Shown: piece after piece, positions 45,301 through 54,037 of the stretch
Position numbering within the stretch: position 1 is the first letter of the stretch
Layout: the number at the start of each line of letters is the position of its first letter
DNA from: an uncultured Clostridia bacterium
GTDB lineage: Bacteria; Bacillota; Clostridia; Christensenellales; UBA1242
NCBI GenBank assembly: GCA_945928645.1
Contig: CAMENR010000001.1
Location: 97,439-155,557, forward strand
DNA length: 58,119 bases
Direction of reading: 5' to 3'
The notes under the pieces: model-generated
What the model saw: only the letters and a program-made list of their open reading frames with translations
Databases searched by the model: none
Told to the model about the DNA's origin: nothing
Translations under genes and position numbers: made by a program

Positions 45301-45520
45301 AAAGAGCGTGGTATTTGATAGTAATATCCTTTAATGTTCTTCCCCAAATATGATGAACACCACATCTGTTGTTGGCTGTAATTGGGCCATCAAGAAATCT
45401 AAAGCGTCTGCCATTTTTGTTCTTTTCTACAAGTTTGTGAAAGCAATCGTTGTCGTGCCAAAATTTTAGCACATCTTTTTCCATTTTTATAAAATCTGGT
45501 TTTGCATTTTCTTTTTCCAT
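42392..45520 (-). CDS. ileS: Isoleucyl-tRNA synthetase, eukaryotic-like type
   Basis: A 1042-residue class I synthetase charging tRNA-Ile. The HIGH motif reads His-His-Ile-Trp-Gly (about 57-61). A large CP1 editing domain and three zinc-binding Cys pairs (Cys-Pro-Arg-Cys; Cys-Pro-Lys-Cys; Cys-Thr-Ser-Cys) follow. The KMSKS loop reads Phe-His-Lys-Ser-Gly-Gly-Asn-Ser, an altered form. Layout and motifs are of the IleRS2 type, which by family knowledge is often resistant to mupirocin. No T-box leader is seen: only 18 bases separate it from the preceding gene. Confidence 0.95.
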   Translation of the reverse strand: MEKENAKPDFIKMEKDVLKFWHDNDCFHKLVEKNKNGRRFRFLDGPITANNRCGVHHIWGRTLKDITIKYHALLGEDCQYQNGFDAQGMWVEVEAEKDLGLSGKPQIIKYGIDNFTNKCMDRVRYYANEITNQSIRMGQWMDWDNSYYTNSDENILAIWNFLKVCNDKGYIIRKNRPIAWCPRCGTSLSEHEMAGSYHDVTHTAIFAKFPVMMEDYKILAWTTTPWTLSANVALAVNPNLDYVKIYLNQSKERLVLGKDALKVIKEDYKILDTFKGEKLVGLHYETCFPELPEQNFVHSVVAWDEVDATEGSCVVHIAPGCGAEDFELGQKLGLPELCPIDEQGVMLENTGFLKGKKTTDVVDLVVERLQKDGKLYYSHKYTHSYPYCWRCKTDLVYKLISTWYISMDKLRPQLLNAIESVKFQPEYGKKRMADWLRNMGDWNISRSRFYGLPLPFYVCPKCGKVHVVGSLEELEKLAINPEDIAKIPNLHRPWIDNIKIKCTSCGETVSRTTEVGDCWLDAGITPFSTKKYLKDPEFFKNNFPSEYVCEMVEQLKLWFYSMLVMSVVLTGRAPYEKVVTYQYVKDENGNEFHKSGGNSLECDKVADKVGADTIRYLYGGANPTNDMRFGYSLTDEARRKLMNFWNAYIFYNTYATIDKPDFSNYKLDVSSLCPTDKWLLTKLNNFVSASKKNYADDKSYLVVKDFEELVDELTNFYIRVNRRRFWKSDDKNDQLTAYYCLYYAVKTMSQVMAPVIPFLTEYIWQKMVRVTEPEAPISIMLGGFPKEISGLSQEDMLQSADIARKVIASALRLRNEKSLKIKQPLRTLYVLADEQIEKAVRTFENVIKDEINVKYIEFEKNTDRFNIPFLTVNFKTAGAVLKNGVQAVKSVLQNATAEQMSMFVQGFKEGKVALEPYGELDANLFVLNFKAKEEFVISTENGITIVLDTTLDNALMLEGAYRELVRSAQVLRKEAEFNISDRVEMDIVSPSPFISLVIKTYGDKIAQEVLATSFNKGIAVADIEKEVEVADEKVIIKLKVAK

Positions 45521-45538
45521 TATATTTTCCCCTAAACT

Positions 45539-46483
45539 CTAGTTATTTGTTGTTTGTTTTTTAGTTGATTGTTTTGCAACCTTTTCTGACTTCCTATCAG
45601 AAGAATCAACATTTTTGGTTGTTTTTTTGGTTGTTTTTGCCGAGTCTGACTTGGTCGTTAACTTCTTTGCAGAGGCTTTAATTGTTTTCTTTGGTTCAAC
45701 TTTCACTTTCTCTGCAGAACTTTCTTTTGTTACCTGTTTTACAGGGTTGTTATCCCTTTTGACAGTTGGTTTTGCTAAGTTTGTTTTAGTTGTTTTTGTT
45801 CTTGATTTTGTTCCACTTCGCAAAGGAGTTTTTTTAGTGCTTTTGCTAACAATTTTTGTAGTTGATGATTCCTCTGCTGTGATCATTATATCATTTTCGC
45901 TTTTACCTTGCAAAATCTCTGATTTGTTCTTACCTTTCTTTTCCGCCAAATAGTCTGATAACTTTGGCATAGTATATCTTATGCCTAATTTTTTTGCATT
46001 TATTGTGGCAGAAAGGTTTTGAGATAACCAGTCAAAATCACCTTGCTCCTTAAAATTTTCCTTTACCAAAATATAAATTTTGCTTTGGTCTAAATAAATA
46101 TAAGCAAAACCGCTGGAATTGTCAACCCCTTCTATCTCGGAATACAAATGTTTTATCTCCGAATACAACGTTCCACCTGGCAAATAACTGCTGACAGTAA
46201 AATAATCGTCATAAAAACAAAATCTGTCGTAAGTGTTGAGGTAATTGGCATTGATACGGTTGATAAATGCCATAGATATTAACCTATTACATGAAAAAAA
46301 GGTGCTGAATAATGCAAAGAATGAGCCAGCGATGTATTTTCTGGTGGTAAAACAATATATAGCAATAATAAGTAAAATTACACCAACAACATAGTTTAAT
46401 ACAAATGTTCCCTTCTTAAAAGTAACCTCATTGGCAAACTTATTAAAAAGTTTTTTGGTATAAACCGTAAATGATTTTATCAT
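45539..46483 (-). CDS. Membrane protein with PH-like part and Lys-rich tail
   Basis: The 314-residue protein has two membrane helices (about 25-65) and then a YcxB-like beta-rich part (Arg-Phe-Cys-Phe-Tyr-Asp-Asp-Tyr-Phe, Tyr-Ser-Glu-Ile and a Tyr-Ile-Tyr-Leu strand) that recalls bacterial PH folds. A long, disordered Lys/Thr/Ser tail (about 200-314) with repeated Thr-Lys-Lys-Thr ends it. AGGGGG precedes the ATG. Function unknown; the basic tail may bind nucleic acid or anionic lipid. Confidence 0.7.
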   Translation of the reverse strand: MIKSFTVYTKKLFNKFANEVTFKKGTFVLNYVVGVILLIIAIYCFTTRKYIAGSFFALFSTFFSCNRLISMAFINRINANYLNTYDRFCFYDDYFTVSSYLPGGTLYSEIKHLYSEIEGVDNSSGFAYIYLDQSKIYILVKENFKEQGDFDWLSQNLSATINAKKLGIRYTMPKLSDYLAEKKGKNKSEILQGKSENDIMITAEESSTTKIVSKSTKKTPLRSGTKSRTKTTKTNLAKPTVKRDNNPVKQVTKESSAEKVKVEPKKTIKASAKKLTTKSDSAKTTKKTTKNVDSSDRKSEKVAKQSTKKQTTNN

Positions 46484-46493
46484 TTGTTCCCCC

Positions 46494-47228
46494 TTAATAA
46501 TTTTCCAAAACTTCATTCATATCCAGAATATCAGCGGCAGTAACTACACCTAGTGGACGTTCATTTTTTGTTCCATTTTCTGTAATAATGATAATCTGCA
46601 GTCGGCGATTTAGATAGAAATAATTGAGTGCTTGCTCTATTGTAAGGTTTTTGCTAGATACTCTAAAATCACTTGTTTCATCCGTGGTAGAAATTATTTC
46701 CAAAGCGGTGGTTGTCTTGATAAAATCAAAGATATTCTCGCCAGCAATAAGGCAGTGCCCCAACCTATCCAAAAGTTTTGAACCGATGACCACCCCTTGT
46801 AAGCAATTATTTTCATAAACAGGAATATTTTTGTAACCAGTTTGTGCCATTGTTTCTAGCACTTGCTTTACGGAAATACTCCCCTGGATAGTTAGCACCT
46901 CTTGTCTGCACACTCTTGCCAGTGCTGTGGGAGGAGTAGCAATAAGCCTAGCAATCTTTTCAAATTCGTCAACGACCTCGTCATGAGGCTCTGCTATAAC
47001 ATAGTTTGGATTGGTCTTGTGAACAATAGAGTTGCGAAGCCTACCATAATCGATAAGTTCGTCCTCATACTTCCTTACTACACTATTCATAGGCACCGCT
47101 TTGCGAACGAGGTCTGCAAAACTAATACTACGCTTGAAACCATAGATAGTCCGTAGTGAATGGTCAATTTGATTGTATGCAGATATAAAACGCTCTGCAT
47201 TTGTTCTGTCAATATGTTTTTTTGCCAT
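46494..47228 (-). CDS. HEPN-like domain fused to a CBS pair
   Basis: The 244-residue protein begins with a helical domain (about 1-105) containing Arg-Asn-Ser-Ile-Val-His, the RX4H pattern of HEPN domains. A CBS-domain pair follows (about 110-244; Ile-Pro-Val-Tyr-Glu-Asn, later Arg-Pro-Leu-Gly-Val-Val-Thr-Ala-Ala-Asp-Ile), which usually binds adenine nucleotides. GGAG supports the ATG 18 codons inside the longest frame. RX4H is catalytic in HEPN RNases, so a nucleotide-controlled RNase is possible. Its stop is 10 bases from the next start. Confidence 0.75.
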   Translation of the reverse strand: MAKKHIDRTNAERFISAYNQIDHSLRTIYGFKRSISFADLVRKAVPMNSVVRKYEDELIDYGRLRNSIVHKTNPNYVIAEPHDEVVDEFEKIARLIATPPTALARVCRQEVLTIQGSISVKQVLETMAQTGYKNIPVYENNCLQGVVIGSKLLDRLGHCLIAGENIFDFIKTTTALEIISTTDETSDFRVSSKNLTIEQALNYFYLNRRLQIIIITENGTKNERPLGVVTAADILDMNEVLENY

Positions 47229-47418
47229 CTTTTCTCCAAAAAAATATTTTAGCACATATTGTTTTGGGCATAGTGCCAACAATATGTATTATATATATCA
47301 TATTTTTGTATAAAATCCAACTGTTTGACATAAATTCCTTATCCAAAAGGTAAATTTGCCAACTTAACAGCCTATTTAGAATTTTTGTAGCAAAATATTT
47401 GATATGTGCAAAAATTTC

Positions 47419-47446
47419 TTGATTTTTTTGATACAAAGTGTATAAT
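47419..47446 (+). promoter_or_regulatory. SRP RNA promoter
   Basis: TTGATT (47419-47424), 16-base spacer and TATAAT (47441-47446). The predicted start agrees with the first base of the SRP RNA helix at 47454. Confidence 0.75.
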
Positions 47447-47453
47447 GTTTGTA

Positions 47454-47723
47454 GGAAGTGCTAGATGGGGAGCTAGTGGTGCCCTGTATCTACAATCCAC
47501 TACAGTAGAGTTGAATGCTCTTTTGAGGAAAGGATTTGTGCTTCAAGTGGGTTAAGTCTTGGTGATGACGCCAAGGTCTTGTGCAACGGTTAATCATGAA
47601 CCATGTCAGGGTCTGACGACAGCAGCATTAAGTGAATCTAATTGTGTGCCACAAGGAAACTTTGACCGAGCCACGCTTAATCAGGGCTAGAGTGCTGTCC
47701 TTTTCGAAGGGAGATGCACTTCC
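47454..47723 (+). ncRNA. ffs: Signal recognition particle RNA (with Alu domain)
   Basis: About 270 bases. The ends GGAAGTGC and GCACTTCC pair. The 5' Alu domain (GGGGAGCTAGTGGTGCCCTG, then CAATCC) and the S-domain core (GAACCATGTCAGG ... AGCAGCATTAAGTGAA) match the B. subtilis-type 6S-like SRP RNA. The apical tetraloop is TGAC (47614-47617) where GGAA is usual. TGAC fits the UNAC class, known to fold like GNRA. Alone on the plus strand with its own promoter and terminator. Confidence 0.93.
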
Positions 47724-47730
47724 ACCAAAA

Positions 47731-47757
47731 AAATGGTCTTCTTGCGAGGACCTTTTT
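47731..47757. terminator. Bidirectional terminator between SRP RNA and ung
   Basis: GGTCTT/AGGACC stem (one G-T pair) flanked by seven A and seven T. It stops the SRP RNA and, on the minus strand, ung. Confidence 0.85.
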
Positions 47758-48429
47758 TTATTCATCTTCTATTTGCCAATCTATTGGTTTTTGATTTGAA
47801 CTAACTAAGAGTTCGTTGCACTTCTTAAAATGCCCACAACCAAAGAACCCGTTATATGCAGAGAGTGGGCTTGGATGGGCGCAAGTTAGGACATAATGAT
47901 GAGATAAATCTATATCTTTGACCACATTCCTTGCTCCAGCACCCCACAATAAAAATACAACTGGAGTTTTCTTTTGAGCAATTTTTTTGATTATCTCATG
48001 CGTAAATATTTCCCAACCTTTGTCTTTATGACTAAAACTCTTCCCCTTTTCGACAGTAAGAACACTGTTTAGGAGCAAGACTCCCTGCCTTGCCCATTTG
48101 GTCAGATTACCACTTTTTGGGATATAGCATCCCAACTCGTCATGCAGTTCTTTATAAATATTTTTAAGACTGGGAGGCAAAGCACCCCCTTCCACAGAAA
48201 AACATAAGCCATGAGCCTGACCTTCGTTGATATATGGATCTTGCCCCAAAATAACAACCCTAACATCTTCGTATTTGGTTTGATTGAGTGCGTTAAAAAT
48301 CTTTTTATCCTCTGGATATATTATCTTTGTTTTGTATTCTTCTGCCAAAAAATCTTGCAAATGCTTAAAATAGTCCTTATCGAACTCATTTCGCAAAAGG
48401 TAATACCAGTTATTTGTTATATAAATCAT
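47758..48429 (-). CDS. ung: Uracil-DNA glycosylase
   Basis: Family 1 glycosylase removing uracil from DNA, 223 residues. The water-activating loop Gly-Gln-Asp-Pro-Tyr (about 65-69) and the His-Pro-Ser-Pro-Leu-Ser minor-groove loop (about 186-191) are intact. Full length. It follows trxB by 58 bases. Confidence 0.96.
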   Translation of the reverse strand: MIYITNNWYYLLRNEFDKDYFKHLQDFLAEEYKTKIIYPEDKKIFNALNQTKYEDVRVVILGQDPYINEGQAHGLCFSVEGGALPPSLKNIYKELHDELGCYIPKSGNLTKWARQGVLLLNSVLTVEKGKSFSHKDKGWEIFTHEIIKKIAQKKTPVVFLLWGAGARNVVKDIDLSHHYVLTCAHPSPLSAYNGFFGCGHFKKCNELLVSSNQKPIDWQIEDE

Positions 48430-48487
48430 ATTTTTACCTTAAATCTTTTGTTATATTATGCCAATTGGTTGTTGCTTTTATTATAAA

Positions 48488-49417
48488 TTAAACCTGCCAC
48501 TTACCAGTTTTGATATATTCAAAAGCCTTGATAGAGGCAATTGCCCCATCAGAGCAGGCTGTGGCAATTTGTCTTAACGGAGTATCCCTAATATCTCCTA
48601 TAGCAAACACACCTGTTAAATTTGTCTTCATATTGATATCTGTGCTGATATATCCAGCCTCAGTTAGTTGTAATTGTCCCTCAAAAATATCAGTGTCTGG
48701 ACCTCTGCCTATGCAAACAAATAAACCATCAACCGAAAGTGAGGTTTGCTTTTTGCTTTCAAGATTTTCTATAACAACACTAGATAATTTTTCCTTTCCT
48801 TTTACAGCCTCCACAACACTGTTTAAGACAAAACTAACATTATCTCTTTCCTTTAGTTTGTTTACAAGATACTCTTGTCCTCTAAATTCCTCTCTCCTAT
48901 GTATGAGATAGACTTTACTAGCGAGATTGCTGAGGTATAGTGCATCTTCTAGTGCAGTATTTCCACCACCAACAACAGCAACTTTGCGCCCCTTAAAAAA
49001 GTTTCCATCACAAGTGGCACAATAACTGATGCCCTTGCCAATGTATTTTTTCTCCCCCAACACATCTAATCGCCTGACTGATGCGCCTATAGCGATGATT
49101 ACTGTCTTTGCAAGGATTGTTTGACCAAAACATTCTACTTTTTTAGTTTCTCCCAACAAATCTACCGATTTCACTTCGTCAAAAACAAAGGGGATATCAA
49201 ACGATTGTGCATGCTCAAACATTTTGGTTGCTAGGTCCATACCAGATATAGAAACAAAACCAGTATAATTGGAAATCTCTGGTGTGGTGACTACTGCCCC
49301 TCCTGGCATATTTTTTTCGACAATAACAACGTCCAATCCTGCCCTTTTGGCATAAATACCCGCTGTTATTCCCCCTGGTCCACCACCTAGAATTGCTATA
49401 TCATAAATCTTTTCCAT
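48488..49417 (-). CDS. trxB: Thioredoxin reductase
   Basis: A 309-residue low-molecular-weight NADPH-thioredoxin reductase. FAD loop Gly-Gly-Gly-Pro-Gly-Gly (11-16), redox pair Cys-Ala-Thr-Cys (about 133-136), NADPH loop Gly-Gly-Gly-Asn-Thr-Ala (about 152-157) and the FAD-binding Gly-Asp-Ile-Arg (near 280). Shine-Dalgarno GGAG. Promoter TTGCAC/TATAGT partly overlaps the palindrome upstream. Confidence 0.95.
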   Translation of the reverse strand: MEKIYDIAILGGGPGGITAGIYAKRAGLDVVIVEKNMPGGAVVTTPEISNYTGFVSISGMDLATKMFEHAQSFDIPFVFDEVKSVDLLGETKKVECFGQTILAKTVIIAIGASVRRLDVLGEKKYIGKGISYCATCDGNFFKGRKVAVVGGGNTALEDALYLSNLASKVYLIHRREEFRGQEYLVNKLKERDNVSFVLNSVVEAVKGKEKLSSVVIENLESKKQTSLSVDGLFVCIGRGPDTDIFEGQLQLTEAGYISTDINMKTNLTGVFAIGDIRDTPLRQIATACSDGAIASIKAFEYIKTGKWQV

Positions 49418-49457
49418 ATTACTCTCCGAAAAATTATACTATAATATTCTATTATTT

Positions 49458-49475
49458 TTTGTGCAAAATGACAAA
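49458..49475. promoter_or_regulatory. Palindrome-like element upstream of trxB
   Basis: TTTGTGCAAAATGACAAA shares its first ten bases with the dnaG palindrome and ends in ACAAA but is one base shorter. On the minus strand its TTGCAC could act as -35 with TATAGT 17 bases on. Confidence 0.35.
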
Positions 49476-49493
49476 TAAATAAAATAATTTTCT

Positions 49494-49528
49494 AAAAAAA
49501 ATATTGTCAAAGATTTTTGACAATATTT
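49494..49528 (-). terminator. Strong terminator after the zinc-ribbon gene
   Basis: A perfect 13-bp stem (AAATATTGTCAAA/TTTGACAATATTT) with a 4-base loop and T-run on the minus strand. It lies 134 bases after the gene's stop, beyond the tail repeats. Confidence 0.8.
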
Positions 49529-49590
49529 AGACGTATTATACAAATGCTATTTTGAAATACAAGTTTTGAATAATAAGCAAAAATTATTGA

Positions 49591-49695
49591 TTACTTTTCA
49601 AAATAAATACATCTACTAGCCTGCTAACTTTTCAAAATAGATTTATTGTATATATAACCTACTACTTTTCAAAATAGATATATCTCCTGCATTGC
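49591..49695. repeat. Triplicated gene tail
   Basis: Three copies of TACTTTTCAAAATAGAT-like sequence start near 49592, 49625 and 49663. The third is the real 3' end of the zinc-ribbon gene (Ile-Tyr-Phe-Glu-Lys-stop). The first copy still reads Cys-Ile-Tyr-Phe-Glu-Lys-stop. Confidence 0.7.
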
Positions 49696-50360
49696 TCGCA
49701 CTCAAGGTAGCCAATGTCTTTAAGTTTGCTGGTAGAAGCAGATGCCAACGACATACTGCACCCTCCGCAAGAATTGTTGTTTAGTGGCACAAATACTGGG
49801 AAAATCTTGTCTTGTCTAATACTCTTGTATTTTGCCAAAATTTTTGGGTCAATGTCCTTCTCCATATCTTGCATTTGTTTTTTTATTGCATTTACTTGTG
49901 GGGCTATTTTCTCCTCTAATTGTGAAAGACGTTGTTTGTTCTCCATAAATTTTTGCTTTGAAGACATAATGTTTTGCTTGCAATATTCAAAATTTTTGAG
50001 AATGTTCGAAATGGAATCTGCCAAGGCAGATATTGATCTTTCAAGAGAGCCTAGTTCGCTGGACAGCGAATTGAGTTTGTCTATTTGTTCGTTGAGTTGA
50101 TCGCTAGAAAAGTTTGACACATCTTGTTTGTTTAATTTGTCAAAATCCTTGTATGCCTCTGCATAACGCTTTTTATTCTTTTCAAAATCGGCAAGAGTTT
50201 TGCTGGCAAAGGAATCCAATTCAACCAATTTATTTTGGAAGTCTTTTGCTATTGCCATAGCATTGTTTATATTCTGCTTTGCTGGATCTTTTTCTAGTTC
50301 CCTTTTTAATTTTATAATTTTTGAGTCAAGGTTTTGATATGCGAGTATTTGTTCAAACAT
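49662..50360 (-). CDS. Coiled-coil protein with C4 zinc ribbon
   Basis: The 232-residue protein has a long coiled coil (about 10-165) and a C-terminal zinc ribbon with Cys-Gly-Gly-Cys and Cys-Glu-Gln-Cys. It resembles the CdsZ/YbgI-neighbour family found beside nif3 and trmK in many bacteria; here nif3 is absent and trmK is next. AAGGAG supports the ATG 8 codons inside the longest frame. Its role is not firmly known. Confidence 0.85.
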   Translation of the reverse strand: MFEQILAYQNLDSKIIKLKRELEKDPAKQNINNAMAIAKDFQNKLVELDSFASKTLADFEKNKKRYAEAYKDFDKLNKQDVSNFSSDQLNEQIDKLNSLSSELGSLERSISALADSISNILKNFEYCKQNIMSSKQKFMENKQRLSQLEEKIAPQVNAIKKQMQDMEKDIDPKILAKYKSIRQDKIFPVFVPLNNNSCGGCSMSLASASTSKLKDIGYLECEQCRRYIYFEK

Positions 50361-50521
50361 TTTTTCTCCTTTATCTCCAAACACACCATTTGGAAATGTT
50401 TTATAACATATTTATATCATTATTTTGAGTTTTGGTCAACAATCAAAAACTATATCTTTGAGATGATAATCTTCTTGTAATTTTTATTGATAATTATAAT
50501 GCTTGCAAGTGGTTGATGATC

Positions 50522-51193
50522 TTATTTGTTTTTATTAAAAATCTTATCTTTGCAATCGATATATGCTTGCAACTGCTCTTTTATTGTGGTATCAGTAGTT
50601 TTTTGTAAGATAGATGCAAGCCTATCTATCTTGAAACTGAGATAGTTCTCAAAATCTTTGGTTGGGGATTCCAAGTTTGTTTTGCCAAACATAATTTGCT
50701 CTGGGGTAAGAATCTTTTTGCGGTCTATCCTAGTAGTTTGTAAGATATTATAAAAAATCTTCCCCTCTTGCAAAATAAAATCTTTTTTGATATCAAAACA
50801 ATTATCTTGCAGAAAAATTCGTAACTCCTGAATATTTTTTTGTGGTTGAAGAATAAAGTTATTGAAAACCTTATGATTATCTTGCTTGATTATCTTGATT
50901 ATCTCCCTACTGCCCATACCAGCAACTAATATCTGCTGTGGCAAGGGATCAACATCTAGCAAGGACACCAACCCATTGCAAGTAATAAATCTTGTAAAAT
51001 CTTCATATCCTTGCAAATTGTTTTTTGCCTTTTGGACACATTTTTCGCTGATATCTGTAACATATACAAGGTTGCATTTATGCTGTTGCAAGAGCATTTT
51101 TGGCACAAAACCATGGTCACTGCCCACATCTGCCACAATTTTTTCTGTTACTAGTTGACACAATGCATTTAGTCTTTTGTTTTGCTTAATCAC
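50522..51193 (-). CDS. trmK: tRNA (adenine22-N1)-methyltransferase
   Basis: The 223-residue SAM methyltransferase has Asp-Val-Gly-Ser-Asp-His-Gly (about 20-26) and Val-Ala-Gly-Met-Gly-Ser-Arg-Glu-Ile (about 91-99), the pattern of TrmK, which methylates A22 in tRNA. Placement after rpoD is typical. The start is a GTG overlapping the rpoD stop; AAGGG is close by. The longest frame runs 21 codons further into rpoD and is rejected. Confidence 0.9.
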   Translation of the reverse strand: MIKQNKRLNALCQLVTEKIVADVGSDHGFVPKMLLQQHKCNLVYVTDISEKCVQKAKNNLQGYEDFTRFITCNGLVSLLDVDPLPQQILVAGMGSREIIKIIKQDNHKVFNNFILQPQKNIQELRIFLQDNCFDIKKDFILQEGKIFYNILQTTRIDRKKILTPEQIMFGKTNLESPTKDFENYLSFKIDRLASILQKTTDTTIKEQLQAYIDCKDKIFNKNK

Positions 51194-52235
51194 AGAACCC
51201 TTCCAACTTTTTACTTCTATTTGGATGACGAAGTTTGCGTAGAGCTTTTGCCTCAATTTGTCTTATACGTTCTCTTGTTACATCAAACTCTTTGCCAACT
51301 TCTTCAAGAGTCCTTGCGTGAGAATCGTCCAAGCCATAACGCAAGCGAATAACTTTTTGTTCTCTAGGTGTTAGGGTGTCTATCGCTGCCATAAGTTGCT
51401 CTTTTAGGATAAGTTGAGAGGCTGTTTCTACTGGAGATTTTATGCTGTCATCTTCCACAAAATCTCCCATTTTGCTATCTTCTTCTTCGCCTACTGGAGT
51501 TTCTAGCGAAAGTGGGTCTTGGGCTATCTTTTGAATTTCACAAACACGCTGTTCGGATATTCCCATTTTTTCTGCAATTTCCTGCGCTGATGGATCTCTA
51601 CCAAGAGTTTGGAGTAGTTGTCTTTGGACACGAAGCATTTTGTTGATTGTTTCGACCATATGCACAGGGATACGGATAGTTCTGGCTTGGTCGGCTATGG
51701 CACGAGTGATAGATTGTCTTATCCACCAAGTTGCATATGTGGAAAATCTAAAACCCTTGGTATAGTCAAACTTCTCCACTGCACGCAAAAGTCCAAGGTT
51801 GCCCTCTTGGATAAGATCCAAAAATTGCATACCCGTCCTGCCCACATATTTTTTGGCTATACTTACAACCAATCTAAGATTTGACTCAGAAAGTTTTTTG
51901 CGAGCATATTCATCACCTTCTGACATTCTTTTGGCATATTCCAATTCTTCCTCACTGGACAAAAGTGGGACTCTACCGATGTCCTTTAGATACATTTTTA
52001 CTGGGTCATCTACCTGAACCTGACTAGCTATAACACTCAGGTCTTCCATTTCATCTGCTTGAGAGACAATTTTTATGCCACTGTCTGCAAGGAATTTTTT
52101 TACTTCCTCTATATCATTTGCAGATGCGTCATTTTTTATTAGGCTAGAAAAAATAACATCTTCGTTGATGCTTCCCTTAGCCTTTGCTACCTCCAAAAGT
52201 TTGTTTACTTCTGGTTGAAATTTTTGATCATACAT
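51186..52235 (-). CDS. rpoD: Primary sigma factor SigA (RpoD)
   Basis: The housekeeping sigma factor, 349 residues from the chosen ATG. Region 1.1 remnant, [11 protein letters not shown] (1.2), region 2 with Tyr-Ala-Thr-Trp-Trp-Ile-Arg-Gln, region 3, and region 4 with [10 protein letters not shown]. The ATG at 52233-52235 has GGAG at the right distance; an earlier in-frame ATG 5 codons upstream is less likely. It overlaps dnaG by 8 bases. Confidence 0.96.
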   Translation of the reverse strand: MYDQKFQPEVNKLLEVAKAKGSINEDVIFSSLIKNDASANDIEEVKKFLADSGIKIVSQADEMEDLSVIASQVQVDDPVKMYLKDIGRVPLLSSEEELEYAKRMSEGDEYARKKLSESNLRLVVSIAKKYVGRTGMQFLDLIQEGNLGLLRAVEKFDYTKGFRFSTYATWWIRQSITRAIADQARTIRIPVHMVETINKMLRVQRQLLQTLGRDPSAQEIAEKMGISEQRVCEIQKIAQDPLSLETPVGEEEDSKMGDFVEDDSIKSPVETASQLILKEQLMAAIDTLTPREQKVIRLRYGLDDSHARTLEEVGKEFDVTRERIRQIEAKALRKLRHPNRSKKLEGFCD

Positions 52236-54018
52236 TTTGTTTATCTCCATTATTTTTTAATTCTTTTGCAAGTTTTCCCAGTTCTCCGGCAATTTGTCGT
52301 CTGCGGTCATAATCCCTCTCTGTTTTGAATTGTTGCATCAGGTCGTCTTGCCTTTGCTTAAGATTTACAGAATACAAATTTTCCAAACATTCATCAAAAT
52401 ATTTTTGCTTATCGCCAGAAACATTGAAGAAATTGAAATTGATGATATCCATAACCCAGTTATCTACATCTACATCAAAAATGTCATACAACGAACCAAC
52501 TGTCCACGTTTTGCCTTGTTGATAAAGAGATTTGAGATAGTCAAATAACTTTTGATAACCTGGATTTTGAAATTTGATATCATAAGAAAGTGCCTTTATG
52601 GCATAATCTTCTTTGTGGACAATGCTAGAAAGGATAAATCTCGTTGCCTTGGTATGCCCCTCAATACGAGTTGGCGGACTTTTGTCCTCTTCCTTTATCT
52701 TAATCTCACCAACTTCAGAGTCCCTTAAATCTCTCCTTAGCACATCAACGGGGACATTTGCCTTGGTGGATACAAGTTTGAGATAGATATCCTTTTGGGT
52801 GTTGCTGTCTAATGATGACAGCACTTCCATTGCGTCGGTTACAAATTTGTTGCGTTCGTAATTGTCTTTCAGATTATATTTTGTTGCCAAACTTTCAATT
52901 TTGTATTCAATATGGTCAAGCAAAGAGGATAAACTCTTGTCCAATTCTTCCTTGCCATATTTTTTTAAGATTTCATCTGGGTCCAAACCATCTCGCAATT
53001 TTGCAACTCTAACCTCAAGTCCAGCATCAGCCAACACCTGAGTAGCCTTGTATGTCGCCTTTTGCCCTGCACTATCTCCGTCTAGACACAATATGACTTT
53101 GTCAGCATATCTTTTGAGCATACGGGCATGAAAAGGGCTAATGGCAGTGCCCATACAAGCACACGCATTTCTATACCCTGCCTTGAACATAGCGATAACA
53201 TCAATTTGCCCCTCGCAGATAATAATACTGTCGATAGGCTTTTCCTTTTTCAGTTCCTTTATCATATTGATATTATAAATCGTTTTGCTCTTGTCAAAGA
53301 CTATGGTCTGTGTGGAGTTGCGATATTTTGCAAACTTACTCCCTGCTTCAAGAACTCTTGCCGAAAACCCTATGCAGTCGCCATATATGTCGATAATTGG
53401 AAACATCAGCCTATGGGCAAACACGTCATATGGCTTGCCACTTTCATTTGTTTCCACAAGCCCTGCATCTTTCATAGTTGCAATGTCAAATCCCTTGCTT
53501 TGCAGATATGTAACAACACTTGTCCAATCTGGGCTATAGCCTATGTAAAAATTCTTGAGGATACTCCCTGTAAATTGGCGGGAGATAACATAGTCTTGAG
53601 CAACCTTTGAGGTGGGGAGTCGAAGGGTTTGCATATAAAAGTCTTTTGCCATATTTAGACATTCCAGCACTTTCTTTTTTTGCTTCAACTTCTGCTCCAA
53701 CTCGTCGTTATGTTCTATGTTTGGCATAGCAAGACCAGCACTTTCGGCAAGTTTTTTTATGGCTTCATAAAAAGGAATATTGTCGTATTTCATCACAAAA
53801 CGGATAACATCTCCACCTTCACCACAACCATAACAGTGAAAGTATTGCTCGTCCTCACTGACTGCAAAAGATGGCGTTTTTTCGTAATGAAAAGGACAGC
53901 AAGCCCAATAATAACGACCTTGCTTTTTCATCGTCAGCGAACGTGAAATCACCGACACTATATCATTCCTTTGTTTTACTTCCTCAATGAACTCCAGAGG
54001 CAAACCATATTTTGTCAA
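52228..54018 (-). CDS. dnaG: DNA primase
   Basis: Primase for replication, 596 residues. CHC2 zinc-binding domain (Cys-Pro-Phe-His ... Cys-Tyr-Gly-Cys-Gly; about 40-65), the RNA-polymerase-like core, and Toprim with Glu-Gly-Gln-Ile-Asp-Val and Leu-Asp-Gly-Asp-Ser-Ala-Gly. The helicase-binding C-terminal domain follows. Start is TTG with AGGAG 8 bases upstream. dnaG-rpoD is the classic macromolecular-synthesis pair. Confidence 0.95.
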   Translation of the reverse strand: MTKYGLPLEFIEEVKQRNDIVSVISRSLTMKKQGRYYWACCPFHYEKTPSFAVSEDEQYFHCYGCGEGGDVIRFVMKYDNIPFYEAIKKLAESAGLAMPNIEHNDELEQKLKQKKKVLECLNMAKDFYMQTLRLPTSKVAQDYVISRQFTGSILKNFYIGYSPDWTSVVTYLQSKGFDIATMKDAGLVETNESGKPYDVFAHRLMFPIIDIYGDCIGFSARVLEAGSKFAKYRNSTQTIVFDKSKTIYNINMIKELKKEKPIDSIIICEGQIDVIAMFKAGYRNACACMGTAISPFHARMLKRYADKVILCLDGDSAGQKATYKATQVLADAGLEVRVAKLRDGLDPDEILKKYGKEELDKSLSSLLDHIEYKIESLATKYNLKDNYERNKFVTDAMEVLSSLDSNTQKDIYLKLVSTKANVPVDVLRRDLRDSEVGEIKIKEEDKSPPTRIEGHTKATRFILSSIVHKEDYAIKALSYDIKFQNPGYQKLFDYLKSLYQQGKTWTVGSLYDIFDVDVDNWVMDIINFNFFNVSGDKQKYFDECLENLYSVNLKQRQDDLMQQFKTERDYDRRRQIAGELGKLAKELKNNGDKQNV

Positions 54019-54037
54019 ACGCCACTCTCCTATATTT

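Noticed and set aside
45521..45538. T-box leader for ileS
   Set aside because: Only 18 bases separate ileS from the upstream gene, and no T-box sequence is present.
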